A stretch of 64,000 nucleotides of DNA, taken from assembly GCA_016648135.1 (NCBI GenBank), contig JADDOH010008103.1:1-64000 (forward strand), read 5' to 3'. Of the stretch, positions 1-9,939 are shown piece by piece. The notes under the pieces are model-generated. The model was not told the DNA's origin, did not search any database, and saw only the letters and a list, made by a program, of their open reading frames with translations. This DNA comes from Agrypnia vestita (Eukaryota > Arthropoda > Insecta > Trichoptera > Phryganeidae). The position numbers and the translations under genes are program-made. The stretch's first letter is position 1. Every line of letters begins with the position of its first letter.

Positions 1-555
1 TTTTTTTCAAAAAAAAAGTTTATTATAAAAAAAAATATTTTAAAATATAAAAAAATTAATCTACATCCGTTTAATATTCTCTCCATATAGAGTATAAAAA
101 CAAGAGTTTCAGTGCATTCCGCTATCTGCGATGCTACTTAAAAATAAAAGTAACTAGTACCAAATGCAAGCAGCACTAAACAGAACAATTTAAGTATTCT
201 TGAAAACACTTAACTTTTGGGTACTTTACATTGACTTAAACAGTTAAACTTCTTATAAAATACAAAATGCAAGCAATTTTAAAATTCTTTAAACGATATC
301 TAAAAATTGCAATGCAGTGTGTTTTAATTGCACATGCACAAAGTGCGATAATTTAAAAATTGTGATAAACTCAACTATTTCTCACGCTAGGATGCGATAT
401 ATTCGTGACAACGGAAGTCGTAACTATTGATAAAAAATGTTTATAAAAAGTACGCTAGTGCTTATTTTATAAATTTTCCACTTTGTATGCAGTACAAGGT
501 GAATCGCTGGATGACTGAATTGGCTCATGCGATAGAAAAAAATAAATTATTACTT
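1..555. other. AT-rich sequence without a recognised gene
   Basis: Mostly A/T with scattered homopolymers. A short open frame starts at 427 on the plus strand, but its translation is low-complexity (Lys, Tyr, Phe) and it runs into the dispersed repeat that follows, so it is not called as a gene. Confidence 0.6.
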
Positions 556-765
556 AAAAAAAAAATAATTTATTTTTATTTTTTTAACAAACAGATCGTC
601 AACAGGTCGTTAATGACCCTAATAGATGGCCCTAGAGTGACATTAAAGTACATAGTATGAATATTTTAAAATATTTACACTTTTTACGATTAATTAATAA
701 TTAATAATGAATTGAATATGATATAGTTACACAATACACTTTAATTAATCATTAATTATGAATCA
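556..765 (+). repeat. Dispersed repeat U, copy 1
   Basis: This block matches the reverse complement of 62640-62830 near the other end of the window. Shared landmarks in order are CGTCAACAGGTC, GACCCTAATA, CCTAGAGTGACATTAAAGTA, a GAATATGATATA stretch and AATTAATAATGAA. The copies differ by many small changes, so they are old. No coding capacity is seen and the family is not recognised. Confidence 0.6.
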
Positions 766-781
766 TCAATATATTATCTAT

Positions 782-826
782 GTGGCCCCCAAACCATCGA
801 TAGTGGTTCGATGATTTGGGGGCCAC
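782..826. repeat. Perfect-loop hairpin at the 5' edge of an RT remnant
   Basis: A 19-base left arm (782-800) pairs with a 19-base right arm (808-826) with one mismatch and a 7-base loop. The right arm is the start of the Jockey-like coding remnant that follows (Ile-Trp-Gly-Pro-Arg). The left arm is therefore an inverted copy of element sequence, as expected when a LINE inserts with a 5' inversion. Confidence 0.75.
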
Positions 827-1249
827 GTGAGAGTAAGTACTCTCTTATGGTGGAGAAAGTCCAAAAGAAGTTTCTGAGATATCTCTACATAAGAGAGTAC
901 GGGCATTATCCTTGGCTCTACCCAACCGAGTTTCTCCAGGATATGCTTGGCTACAATAGATTAGAGACTAGAAGGTACATATGTGTATTTGATTACACAT
1001 TTTTATCGATTGTTGCGCGGTATGATCGATAATAATGAAATTATGCGGAGCATTGGTTTGTATGTTCCCAATAATTACCTAATACAGCATCAGCTTAGAT
1101 TGTTTCACATTACAATATACAGGACCAACCTGCCGATGGTTATGCTTATTGGAAGAGCTACAGCTATGCTGAACAATATCGCTTTGGGTATTGATATATT
1201 CCATGTGTCTAAAGGGGTTTTCCGAAGAAGGATTCTCCTACACCTTTGA
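811..1249 (+). pseudogene. Jockey-like LINE reverse transcriptase, C-terminal remnant
   Basis: Two overlapping frames (811-1032 and 983-1249) together encode the region after the RT domain of a Jockey-like non-LTR retrotransposon. Frame one carries VEKVQKKFLRYLY and MLGYNRLETRR. Frame two continues with HFYRLLRG, GLYVPNNYL, RTNLPM and DIFHVS. In intact elements these are one continuous protein, so a frameshift lies near 980-1030. The catalytic palm is absent and the copy is 5'-truncated at the hairpin at 782-826. The remnant at 4560-4790 on the minus strand has a closely similar C-terminus. Confidence 0.85.
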
Positions 1250-1468
1250 CCAGATTGTATATGTTATTTTTAATTATTATATATAATTATATCTTTATAA
1301 TATATACGATTTGAATTTTTTCAATGAAAAATATATATTCAATGAAAAATAATAAATGATAAAATAAATTGAGAATAATATTCAGCTTGTTTGTTTCGTT
1401 TTACTTTTACGCTTTTTTTTCTCGGTTGCACCAGGCATTTCTAGACGTTTCACGAAGATTGTAGATCA

Positions 1469-1567
1469 CCTTAGATGGCTATAGGCCGTTCTCAATTCTT
1501 CGATAGTGTTGTGACACATTACAAGGAATTCGGACAGTGCACCATTTCTTTTGATTGCCTTTCCATG
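1469..1567 (-). pseudogene. Short coding-like remnant, unrecognised
   Basis: Read on the minus strand, 33 codons give a well-mixed protein-like sequence containing NGALSEFLVMCHNTIEELR. A stop lies two codons upstream and another at the end. The final codons read AAGGTGAT, which could also be a splice donor. The composition differs from the AT-rich surroundings. The family is not recognised and chance cannot be excluded. Confidence 0.25.
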
Positions 1568-1569
1568 AC

Positions 1570-2150
1570 AATATTATACCAACTATTATTTAAAGGAAAT
1601 CTAATGTAATGTTAAATAAACTGTAATATATCCTTGCTCACCTAGTTTTTTTTTTAAAACATACGATTTGATTCATTCATGGAAAAAATGCATTACCTGA
1701 TGCAGATTTGGCGCAATCATAATATTTAAAAATTCCAAAATCAGTGTCAGAACTTAAAAAGTGGTTAATAGAAATCGACATAAGTTATTTATGAAGCATA
1801 TTAACATTGAAATGATGTGAAGTGTTTCATTATGATAATGAATGATGTTTATATTTATATATATATTTCTTTCTCTTTCCTTAATTTTTGCTGTATATAT
1901 TTTTAATTTGCTATTTTCTTTATTTATTGCTCTTTACTTAATTTGCTCAAAATTTTCAACTTTGTACTGAAAATTTTTTTATGTTGTTTTTTGTACTTAA
2001 TTGTTTTCGTTTTTTATCTCTTATGTTAATAAAGTGAATAATATTTTGTAATAGAGTAACTTTCAATTGTAAAAATAGACAAACGTCTTTTTAGACGTTT
2101 TGTGGGACTAGATATTATAAAATGTAGAGAAAATAAATAGAAAGAAAAAA
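1570..2150. other. AT-rich sequence, nothing recognised
   Basis: Low-complexity AT sequence with T-runs and a short (TA)n tract near 1855. No conserved motif or gene was seen. Confidence 0.6.
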
Positions 2151-2540
2151 AAATTCGGAAGGCCGATCTCGGTGAGCAGTGACCCCGCAACGCCCGACGC
2201 CGGCGCGTGCGCAACAGGCGACAAGTGGCCGTAGGTCGGGAGAGTAAACAGAGTGTGCGGCGTGTTGTGTGTATCGATAAAAAATGTAAATAAATACGTA
2301 GAAAGAATGGCGGTTGACGACCCGCGTTGACTTGACTCCCCGTGAACCCGGAGTTAAAAATAATATCGCAGACTTACAAGGCTTTTTTCACTGTACGTAC
2401 TCGTTGCGCGATGTGCAGTGCGACAACGAAACGTCACGAAAATCGTGTCCGCAAAAAAAGAGGCACCCGATTCAATTCATTTTTGTACATCCACCTCGAA
2501 CCCAAAGGATAATCAAAACCGGTCCTTTAATTCATCTTTA
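2150..2540. other. GC-shifted unique segment
   Basis: Between about 2155 and 2270 the base composition turns abruptly GC- and CpG-rich, with GACGCCGGCGCGTGCGC. It is followed by a mixed stretch to 2540. Overlapping open frames exist on both strands, but none is recognisable. It could be a degraded LTR, an old promoter or an exon remnant. It ends where a LINE-B tail begins. Confidence 0.35.
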
Positions 2541-2554
2541 AGAAAAAAAAAATA

Positions 2555-3045
2555 TTCTTCTTCTTCATGTGCCCTGTCGGGTCCCCCCGATCACCTGGGA
2601 GAAAGTTTCCCTGTCCAGGGCAGTGCGGAACAGCTCTTCCACGCTTCTCATCCCGGTCCACTTTCGGATGTTTCCAAGCCAGGAATGCCGCCTCCTTCCG
2701 ACCCCTCTGCGACCCTTAATCTTCCCCTTCATGACGAGCTGAAGAACGGAGTACTTTTCGCCTCTCCAAAGTATGAAATTTTACGCAGTTTTACTGTGTT
2801 GAGTAACTATCTGTTTGTGATTGCTCTACGTAAAACTTCAATATTACTAGTCATGTCAGTCCAGGATGTCCTTAACATTTTACGATGTATCCACATTTCG
2901 ATCGCCTCTAGGCGATTTAGAGTAGTCACCTTCAGCGTCCATGCTTCAACACCGTAAAATAGAACTGACCATATATAGCATTTGATCAACCTCTGTCCCA
3001 GCTTCAAGCTTAAGTCGTCATTACAGAGTAGACTTTTCATCGTAT
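2555..3045 (-). pseudogene. LINE-B non-LTR retrotransposon, 3' fragment
   Basis: On the minus strand the fragment reads toward a (GAA)n tail at its low-coordinate end. The best conserved part, at 2807-3040, encodes the typical C-terminal LINE signature with FYGVEAWTLK, NRLEAIEMWIHRKMLR and SNIEVLRR. The rest, down to 2560, is frame-shifted but matches the 3' end of the copy at 3555-4245, which includes GTCGGGTCCCCCC near the tail on the plus strand. The copy is 5'-truncated and inactive. Confidence 0.85.
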
Positions 3046-3283
3046 TAATTTTTTTTTTAAATTACAGTTCTTAAAATATTTCAAATTGGGGATTCAGCAT
3101 GCAGGAGAGATTCGATTAACCGCACTAATTCGGATTAATAAGATATTCGGATAAACAAAAATCCGGATAGCTGAATGTATGGAAAAAAGCAATTGTTGTA
3201 CATATGTACTTATGTGTGTATTATTAATTCTAGAAAGATGATTTACCTCACCCGCGTACACACAATTCTAGGTATTTATTAAA

Positions 3284-3440
3284 AACATTTTCTTTATATC
3301 ACTTATCGTGGAAGTACTTATACCAAACTTATGTGCTAACTTACGACCCGTTTCTCCTTTTTATAATGAATAAATAATATCAATTTTATCTTTGAACAAT
3401 AACACCACTCTCTTAGGCTTTGGAATCTTTAAGCACATAC
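3284..3440 (-). pseudogene. Pogo/Tigger transposase HTH (CENP-B N-terminal type) remnant
   Basis: The minus-strand translation reads KPKRVVLLFKDKIDII, then a stop, then KGETGRKLAHKFGISTSTIS followed by DIKK. This matches the CENP-B/Tigger N-terminal helix-turn-helix, in which the KRK..LT..DK..II, GES..KLA..FGVS.STIS and DIKK blocks are conserved. In the family this domain binds the terminal inverted repeats. One in-frame stop and loss of everything downstream make it a pseudogene. Confidence 0.8.
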
Positions 3441-3554
3441 GTGACACGTGCAACGCAGCAGAGTACTGCTTGTACCTAACTATCAAAAACAATAACGAAA
3501 CGCGTGAACAGTGATCGCGCGGGGCGTAAACACAGTTGCGACATGTCGGTGCAC

Positions 3555-4245
3555 TTCTTCTTCTTCTTTTGGTGTCATGTCAGGTCCCCCCAACGTTGAC
3601 TATCACCCGAGAGAAAGCGTCCCTGTCCTGGGCAGCACGAAACAGCTTTCCAACACTTCTTATGCCCGTCCAGTCGCGTACATTGCGGAGCCAGGAAATT
3701 TGTCTCCTTCCAACACCTCTACGACCCTCTATCTTGCCCGTAAGAATCAGGTGAAGCAATTCATATTTTTCTCTTCTGAGCACATGACCCAAATACGATA
3801 CCTTTCGGATTTTGATATTTGTCAGCAACTCTCTATTCACTCTAGCTCTTTGAAGAACTCTTGTGTTGCTGATCATATCCGTCCAGGGTATCCGGAGCAT
3901 TCTCCGATGTATCCACATTTCGAACGCCTCCAGCCGGTTCATGCTACTCACTTTGAGGGTCCACGATTCCACTCCGTACAGTAGGACTGACTATATATAA
4001 CATTTGTCCAGTCGCTGTCGAAGTTTCAGGTTAAGATTGTCATCGCAGAATATCTGTCTCATTTTGTTAAAAGCAGCTCGCGATGCTTCAATTCTGCATT
4101 TGACTTCGGTTTCTGGGTCGAGGTCTTCCGCTAGGATACTTCCAAGGTATTTAAACTTTGTCACTCTCTCTATACCAGCCCCATTCAATGTGAGGCGTGC
4201 TCCCGTGTGATCTTGCCTACTAAATGTCGGTGCATGCACGGATTA
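3555..4245 (-). pseudogene. LINE-B non-LTR retrotransposon, 3' fragment nested in Tigger
   Basis: Two minus-strand frames cover it. The first, 3991-4239, has LTLNGAGIERVTKFKYLGSI and EASRAAFNKMRQIF. The second, 3580-3972, has ESWTLKVSSMNRLEAFEMW, HRRMLRIPWTDM, VSYLGHVLRREKYELL and GRRQISWLRNVRDWTG. A frameshift at 3972-3991 separates them. The element ends in (GAA)n at 3555-3567. It is the same family as 2555-3045 and 15340-15668, truncated at its 5' end and without the catalytic RT core. Confidence 0.88.
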
Positions 4246-4559
4246 AACTACCCACAAGTTATTTGATTGTCGTTGACAATCCGGATAGTCACAAATCCGT
4301 ATAACTCAGGTTCGGATAATAGAGTGTCTACTGCCACTTATAATATCTATTGACGGTTAACTTAACTAATATGTAAAATGACACAATGCCAAACGTTGAT
4401 CTGAGAGATTTTTTCAAACTATCTATGGATCTGTCTCCTATAAGCGGCACTGGGTCCGAGGAGGATATAACATTTAAATAACAAATATACATTCAAATCG
4501 TAAATGTTATAAATGATAAATTGGCATATATTACGTTAAACATTTTAATTAACATAAAT

Positions 4560-4790
4560 GATTCATATCAAAGGTGTAGGATAATCCTGCTTCGGAAAAC
4601 TCGCCATATGGAACAGATCAATGTCCAAAGTCCAATTGTTCGGCTTAGAGGTAGCTCTTCCAACAGGCATAACCATCGGCAGGTTGGTCCTGTATATTTC
4701 ATTTTGAAACAATCTATGTTGATGCTGTCTTAGATAATTATCAGGAACATACAAACCAAGGAGGCACCCGAGATATATAAACACCCGGTG
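4560..4790 (-). pseudogene. Jockey-like LINE reverse transcriptase, C-terminal remnant
   Basis: The minus-strand frame has GLYVPDNYLRQHQHRLF, IYRTNLPMVMPVGRATSKPN and DIDLFHM. This is the same C-terminal block as the remnant at 983-1249. Both belong to one Jockey-like family. The RT palm is missing and the copy is short. Confidence 0.82.
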
Positions 4791-4969
4791 AATATAAATA
4801 GGGATGACGGTCTTAAATTAAAAACGTCGTGGTGTGCAGAATCAATTGAAACGACGACTCTGCACATATGGTTATCTGAACACTGACACAACGCAACAAA
4901 AACTCTTGAAAACATCTGTCTCCAACACGGTATCATCACACAATATATTAACAGATTCACACCCTTCTT

Positions 4970-5060
4970 TCGACACGGTATTGCAAGCCAGTACTTAAAT
5001 TAAATGAAAACTAGGACACTTTGATTTGGATACGGTATTGCAAGCCAATATTTAACCTTA
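4970..5060 (+). repeat. Short direct repeat
   Basis: ACGGTATTGCAAGCCA occurs twice, about 55 bases apart (near 4976 and 5031), each followed by a similar TAYTTAA stretch. It may be a local duplication or the edge of an unrecognised element. Confidence 0.5.
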
Positions 5061-5224
5061 ACAACAACACGCATTAATAATTAAACATTACAATGAGCAG
5101 TTTGTAAAATTATCAAAGCTACAGAACTAATGTACTTGTAGCAGAAGAACTGGGTGGTATAGCCGCATGCAGAGTACTTAGAGTATCGTAGACTCTAAAG
5201 AATAAAAAAAAAATACTCCTCACA

Positions 5225-5305
5225 TCAGTCCCGATGATGAAAAGTCGGCCAGAGAGATCAGATATACACGGCAGAATATCCCAGAAAACTACACATAGTA
5301 GATAA
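5225..5305 (+). repeat. Penelope-like end fragment (GGCCAGAGAG type)
   Basis: Contains GTCGGCCAGAGAG, then ATACACGGCAGAATATCC and CAGAAAACTAC. The same string occurs in the nested copies at 50820-51005 and 56275-56530 and as a scrap at 18305. Here the preceding CCGATGATGAAAAGTCGG is a shortened form of the hammerhead-like region of those copies. Confidence 0.55.
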
Positions 5306-6100
5306 TGTCCAGAATCTCATAATTTAATCATTTGCGAGCTTCTCTTTTTACATTCCAACCTATTGTTACATTTCGATTCGGCAAAATTTGGTTTTAAACA
5401 CATCGATTTCTGAGACCGCTATAGTGTTTTGTCTATTTAATTTATATTATTTGTTGTATAAATGAAGATGGAAAAGAAAGTAAAAAAATATTTACATACA
5501 AAAAAGAATATGCGATGAAAATAAAGCCGTTGAAAAAAATGTTTAAAATAATGCTAACCTACAAAAAATGGAAGATTCGTATTTTGTTCATTTAAGACAT
5601 TCAATTGTTTGTACATGCATTTCGGTGGTGCTGTATATTCGTATGCAAATCTTACATCGTGGTGACATTGCACATGAATTGCGTATAAGGATCGATTATC
5701 ATATCCTTTCAATTCTGAAAAACTACGTACGTATTTTTATATTGTTTAAATGCTTAAAGACAAGGAAGTCTTTCATCGATACGAAGGCCACTCCAACAAA
5801 GAAATTCTCACTTATAACTTAAGATGTTTAAAAATAATAACAATTTTTAATTTTTAATCACCTTACAGAAACAAATCATTCTTTTGATATGAAAAATGTT
5901 AAAAACGATTTCAATCAAATAACAAAGAATTACATTTAGATAATCGGAAATTTTAGAAATTAGAAAAAGCAAATTAAATATTATAAACCAACAAATCCTT
6001 TTGCTAATTAATACATTTAAAATTTGTTTTCATGTTGGTTATTAAACTTCAATTTATTTTATTTTGTTTTTACTAATTTCTTTATTCAAATTTCAATTTT
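5306..6100. other. AT-rich sequence, nothing recognised
   Basis: An 84-codon open frame at 5568-5822 (plus) is not similar to anything recognised and has no supporting context. The rest is low-complexity AT DNA. Confidence 0.5.
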
Positions 6101-6104
6101 CAGT

Positions 6105-6180
6105 ATACGTTGTATCCTGATGAAGAAATCATTGCATCCAAAACGTGTTGTTTAATCAATAGATAGTAGTTTTATACAAA
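6105..6180 (+). repeat. Penelope-like end, degenerate
   Basis: TATCCTGATGAAGAAATC, AAAACGTGTTG, a run like TCAATAGATAGTAGTTTTAT and ACAAAGT follow in the same order as at 27706-27800. The GAAAC of the hammerhead core is changed, so ribozyme folding is unlikely here. Confidence 0.5.
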
Positions 6181-6194
6181 GTATTTTCTAATTA

Positions 6195-6330
6195 CGATAA
6201 ATTATAGAGGCCTCACAGAGATGAAACTGTGAATGTGAGAATCATGTGTGTAGTCTTTATACGATGGCCCAGGGCTTGCAACCTGTATGAGCTGGCTTAA
6301 ACGACCACTCTACATAATGAAACGTTCACC
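6195..6330 (+). repeat. LTIR element, subtype b, one arm
   Basis: The arm reads CCTCACAGAGATGAAACTGT, then ACGATGGCCCAGGGCTT, AACCTGTATGAGCTGGCTTAA and CACCAATTTCATC. The same order occurs at 10530-10640 and, inverted, at 10840-10930 and 52440-52620. The opposite arm is replaced by the 39-bp tandem array that follows. Confidence 0.6.
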
Positions 6331-6360
6331 AATTTCATCTTTAGAACATTCATACAATGT

Positions 6361-6620
6361 CAAATTTATCTTAATTAATTTTCCAGTATCTGGTCATCCA
6401 GTAACTGAAGTTCTATAATTTATCTTAATTCATTTTCCAGTAACTGAAGTTCTATAATTTATCTTAATTCATTTTCCAGTAACTGAAGTTCTATAATTTA
6501 TCTTAATTAATTGTCCAGTAACTGGAGTTCTACAGTTTATCTTAATTAATTTACCAGTCAATGGTCATCCAGTAACTGAAGTTCTATAATTAATCTTAAT
6601 TACTTTTTCAGTAACAGGTC
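6361..6620 (+). repeat. 39-bp minisatellite
   Basis: The unit, roughly CCAGTAACTGAAGTTCTATA plus ATTTATCTTAATTAATTTT, repeats with an exact 39-base period: the AGTA start is seen at 6400, 6439, 6478, 6517 and 6556. The first and last units carry the same extra TGGTCATCC insertion. The unit is like the terminal part of LTIR subtype b (CTATAATTTATC, TTAATTAATT, CCAGTA), so the array probably arose from the end of the neighbouring LTIR arm. Confidence 0.85.
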
Positions 6621-6710
6621 TTGTCGAATCTTCCACGGATATCCTCTATTTCTAGAGCTATTCACTCATACCCCTTGACCAAACTACCTTATTACCTTTA
6701 ATCCTTCTAT

Positions 6711-6850
6711 TCAAGAACACTTTCCTATTGTGAAGTTGCAATTTTTTCTTAGAAAGTGATCCGTGGTTCAAATCCCGGTAGCAGCCAAATATTTTTTCGT
6801 GGATTTGATTTTTTTGTATCTTTCTAATTGATTAAACCTTAAACCTTAAT
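6711..6850 (+). mobile_element. TFB retroposon, single-arm form
   Basis: It begins TCAAGAACACTTTCC and TGTGAAGTTGCAA, as the full TFB copies at 37871 and 46852 do. It then passes straight to one tRNA-like arm with GTGGTTCAAATCCCGGTAGC (B-box-like) and ends in the family terminus TTTCTAATTGATTAA. It lacks the inverted left arm and spacer. It could be a progenitor-like monomer or an internal deletion. Confidence 0.6.
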
Positions 6851-8600
6851 CCTGTTCTGTAGGCTTCATCAGTAATATTTTTTTTCTCTTATCATAAATG
6901 GATTTACCACATATGCATATCCGAGTGACCTTTCTTAATATTTATCTTACAATTACGATGTTTCATCTCAAATAAAACATATTTCACGACATAAGATGCG
7001 ATGCCGTCATCGGTGTAGGATTAAGTTTAATAAAAAATATAAGTTAATAAAAAAATGTACGCTCGTAGATGAAGGAAATTTTTCTTTACACATAAAATGC
7101 ATGAGTATGCATTGAGCCGTTGCCATGCAAATATTGCAAATGCTATTTTTTTTATCAGTGTTTCAATTCTTCGCATTATGCGCGACCCTGAGATAAAAAT
7201 ATTTGCTTGCATGAGTAGGGTGGTTGAAAATAATATGAGCAGTGTAATTGTATACCATACAAACATATCAGAAAAAACCGCCTATAATTAGGTACATAAA
7301 AAAATTATAATGTTTATGAAATATTTACCTTGGTTTATTAAAAAAAACAATAAAAAAAAATATTTTCGCATTCAAAATTTCTCGACGTCGTATTACACGA
7401 CTCATTCTTTTTCGTTTTACATTTAGTTTATTTCAAATCTTACTATCGTATATTTTAAGCTTGTAATGTTATATAGACTATTGTTTTGTTTTTCACTTTG
7501 CACGAAGCGATAACCCCGCATTTTTGTGTTTGATGTTGCAACGGGATACGGATAGACATATATGTATGAGATGGTGGGCGACCATTGCGTGTTGCGCGCT
7601 GATTGCGTTTCTTATTCTAGCTTTCTAAAATCGTAATTCCAGCTTCATCCCAGCAAGTTACGGACGTTACGTTAAAGTCAAACAATAAACTGATAACCAA
7701 CTCAGACTCATGTAGCAATCAAACATTAATGCGTTTTTTTGGATTTTGTGGAATTCGTACCTACCCATATTTTGGAGTCCTTTTTGTACATACAATAAAT
7801 TTGAAAAAATGTTCTTTTAAATAAAAATCTACGTGATAATTTAGATGGATGGAGGAATTAAAACATAATCTATGTTATTATAGTTTTATTATATTTTACT
7901 ACTCGTGCAATATGAATGGAGCCGTTACTCCTAAACATAGAAAGTCCTGAATGAGGGTGGCTTGGAAATGTCTTGCGAATGCCAGAGAAAGACTTCCACC
8001 TTATATCTTCGTGGCAACTCGAGAAGAAAAGCCGTCTATGGGTCGATGGGACAAACAATTAAAATGATTATATTGAGGCAAAATACAGGAAAACCTGTAA
8101 GCGCCTTGTCCAAAATTTAACCCCCGACTCTTAGAATAATAGTATATTATAATAATAGTACAGTAAAATAATAAGGGGATGAAGTAAATAATGATATTGT
8201 ATATTTACTTTAAAAAAAAAACACTTTACTATTATCTTAATTAAGGAAAATTACAGAAAAACTATAGAAAATTGGGCGTAAATTTTAATAAAGGCGGGTT
8301 CGTATAATCATATTAAAATCTCGGTATTATGAACGCAGTGATTATATTTTTTATGTATGTATGTGCTTTACTATATTACAGAGGCGCAAGGCGTTCGGGC
8401 TTGCGGTAGGTCCACGCCGGGTGAGTGACCCCTGGGAAAGATAGGGGCGCTAAATATTGGTTCAAGAACCAAAAGAATTTATCGAGAATTATCATTTTAT
8501 CGGATCGGAATTCCGATAATGTACCGATGGACCAATGAGATTGGTAGACATGAGGTGAGACCTTTATCCAGCAGTAGATAGAAAACTGAATGATAGAAAT
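6851..8600. other. No recognised gene
   Basis: AT-rich to moderately mixed. Open frames at 7027-7266 (minus), 7097-7291 (plus), 7870-8058 (minus) and 8376-8627 (minus) give unrecognised translations. A less AT-rich patch at 8380-8460 contains AGGCGCAAGGCGTTCGGGC but shows no motif that can be named. Confidence 0.5.
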
Positions 8601-8604
8601 CGAG

Positions 8605-8655
8605 GCTGTTTGTAAGACCTGGCACAATTAGATAAACCAGATATTGGACAGTATT
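8605..8655 (+). pseudogene. LINE-A scrap
   Basis: AAGACCTGGCACAATTAGAT and AAACCAGATATTGGA match the LINE-A stretch at 61815-61850 that encodes KTWHDQINQILE. Only about 50 bases are recognisable. Confidence 0.5.
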
Positions 8656-8889
8656 AAAAAGCTTCTGAATAGGTATGAAAATATCCGAGATAACAATGAT
8701 AAGTAGGACAGGAAAGTCTGGCATTGTATCCTTTATGTCTGTAGGTACATTCAGGTGTGATGATAAGTTAGTTAGTATCTAATCTAAATAAAAATTAAAA
8801 TAAGTAAGATACAAAAGTTACATGATTGTGTTTTTGTCTCTTGGTGTAACCCAGAACCTGAGTTTTTTCTTAAAATCAAACTACACATT

Positions 8890-9150
8890 TCTACGAAACA
8901 ATGTCCGTCACTTACATTACGAGATGGTGCAAATAATGCTGAATTTTACAAAATAGTGAGGCATAAAAAGCAAAATAAATTACGTAATTTTCTACGTAAT
9001 AAATGTCCGCCACCTAACGCTGCCTGATGGTGCAGATCATGATGAGGAATAAAAATAATAAAAGCATAATTATCTATATTATAATGTCCTCACTAACGCT
9101 ATGCCAGATGGCGATTTACTTACAGTATTAACTCACGGCCGAAAAATAAA
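8890..9150 (+). repeat. Tandem CTCF-like motif block, copy 1
   Basis: Three diverged units contain AATGTCCGTCACTTAC, AATGTCCGCCACCTAACGC and AATGTCCTCACTAACGC, each followed within a few bases by GATGGTGC or CCAGATGGCG. The block ends with CACGGCCGAAA. A second block with the same unit order and end is at 22010-22310, so the group of units moves as one repeat. The units are about 85-100 bases apart. Confidence 0.65.
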
Positions 9151-9205
9151 GTAAAAGCCCCGATTATATGTAATCATACTATAACACGGATTATAAGCAA
9201 ACAAA

Positions 9206-9543
9206 TCTATACTAATATTTAAAGAGGTAAAGTTTGTAAGTTTATAAGTTTGGAAGTAGGAGGTAAACTCCAAAACTACTCATCCGATTTCAAAACTTCT
9301 TTCACCAATATAAAAATGGACTACAAGGTGGACATAGATTGTATATTATCCCATTAAAATAAAATGACTTTTCGCGGTGACCCATTTTACAACTAAAGTC
9401 GACGAAAAAAATGGTCGAGCGATGCGTTTTTTACAAACGCTGCCTTAATGGTAAGACATATTTAAATAGGTTAGTACACAAATTAATAAAATATAACTAT
9501 TGGTACTAAAAATCTAGCGTGAAAAACCGCGCGGGTAAGTTAG
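9206..9543 (+). mobile_element. Non-autonomous Helitron-like element
   Basis: The 5' end is TCTATACTAATATTTAAAG after a flanking A. The 3' end has the palindrome CCGCGCGG at the expected distance from TTAG (decayed CTAG) and a flanking T. This is the layout of lepidopteran short Helitrons: TC start, 3' hairpin, CTRR end, insertion between A and T. An internal stretch with CATCCGATTTCAAAA and ACAACTAAAGTCGACGAAAA matches the reverse complement of 53373-53762. No Rep/helicase is encoded. Confidence 0.8.
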
Positions 9544-9544
9544 T

Positions 9545-9938
9545 ATTAGGTATATAAAAAGATATGGAAAAAATATTTTTAGTATTGTATTACATAAATC
9601 AGGTTCTAAAAACAAGCAAAATATTTTGTGCCATTTTCTTTCTGATGTATCTATAGCAGTAGACATTTGGTTAGTGAAAAAAATAAAATAAAATTACGAA
9701 CCAGGATTTCGTTCTGATTTCAAATTGTTGCGATCCCCGATTTCTATTGGTGTGTCTGGACTCCATGCGAACCAATACTCTGACACTCAGTTACATACGC
9801 CCTCGCACACACGGACAGAGTACGCGTAAGCTCAAACACACTAATACTACGACACGGAGTATTCTTATTATTTTATTTATAACAACGTGAGGTCGAAAAA
9901 TTTTCCAGTCGCCAATGGCAAGCAAAGGCAGAGCTTTA
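9545..9938. other. No recognised gene
   Basis: AT-rich spacer between a Helitron and an LTIR element. An open frame at 9791-10009 (minus) overlaps the LTIR arm and is taken as spurious. Confidence 0.5.
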
Positions 9939-9939
9939 T

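Larger units (their letters stand above)
3102..4333 (-). mobile_element. Pogo/Tigger-like DNA transposon, broken by a LINE
   Basis: The right end, read inward on the minus strand, is CAGTAGACACTCTATTATCC, very like insect pogo/Tigger termini. The left end has the matching but decayed CAGGAGAGATTCGATTAACC. Sub-terminal repeats of ATCCGGAT/TTCGGATAA occur at both ends, as in this superfamily. Inside is the N-terminal DNA-binding domain of the transposase (3284-3440). The LINE-B fragment at 3555-4245 sits between the terminus and the coding start, so it inserted later. No DDE catalytic domain remains. The flanking TA duplication is not intact. Confidence 0.7.
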
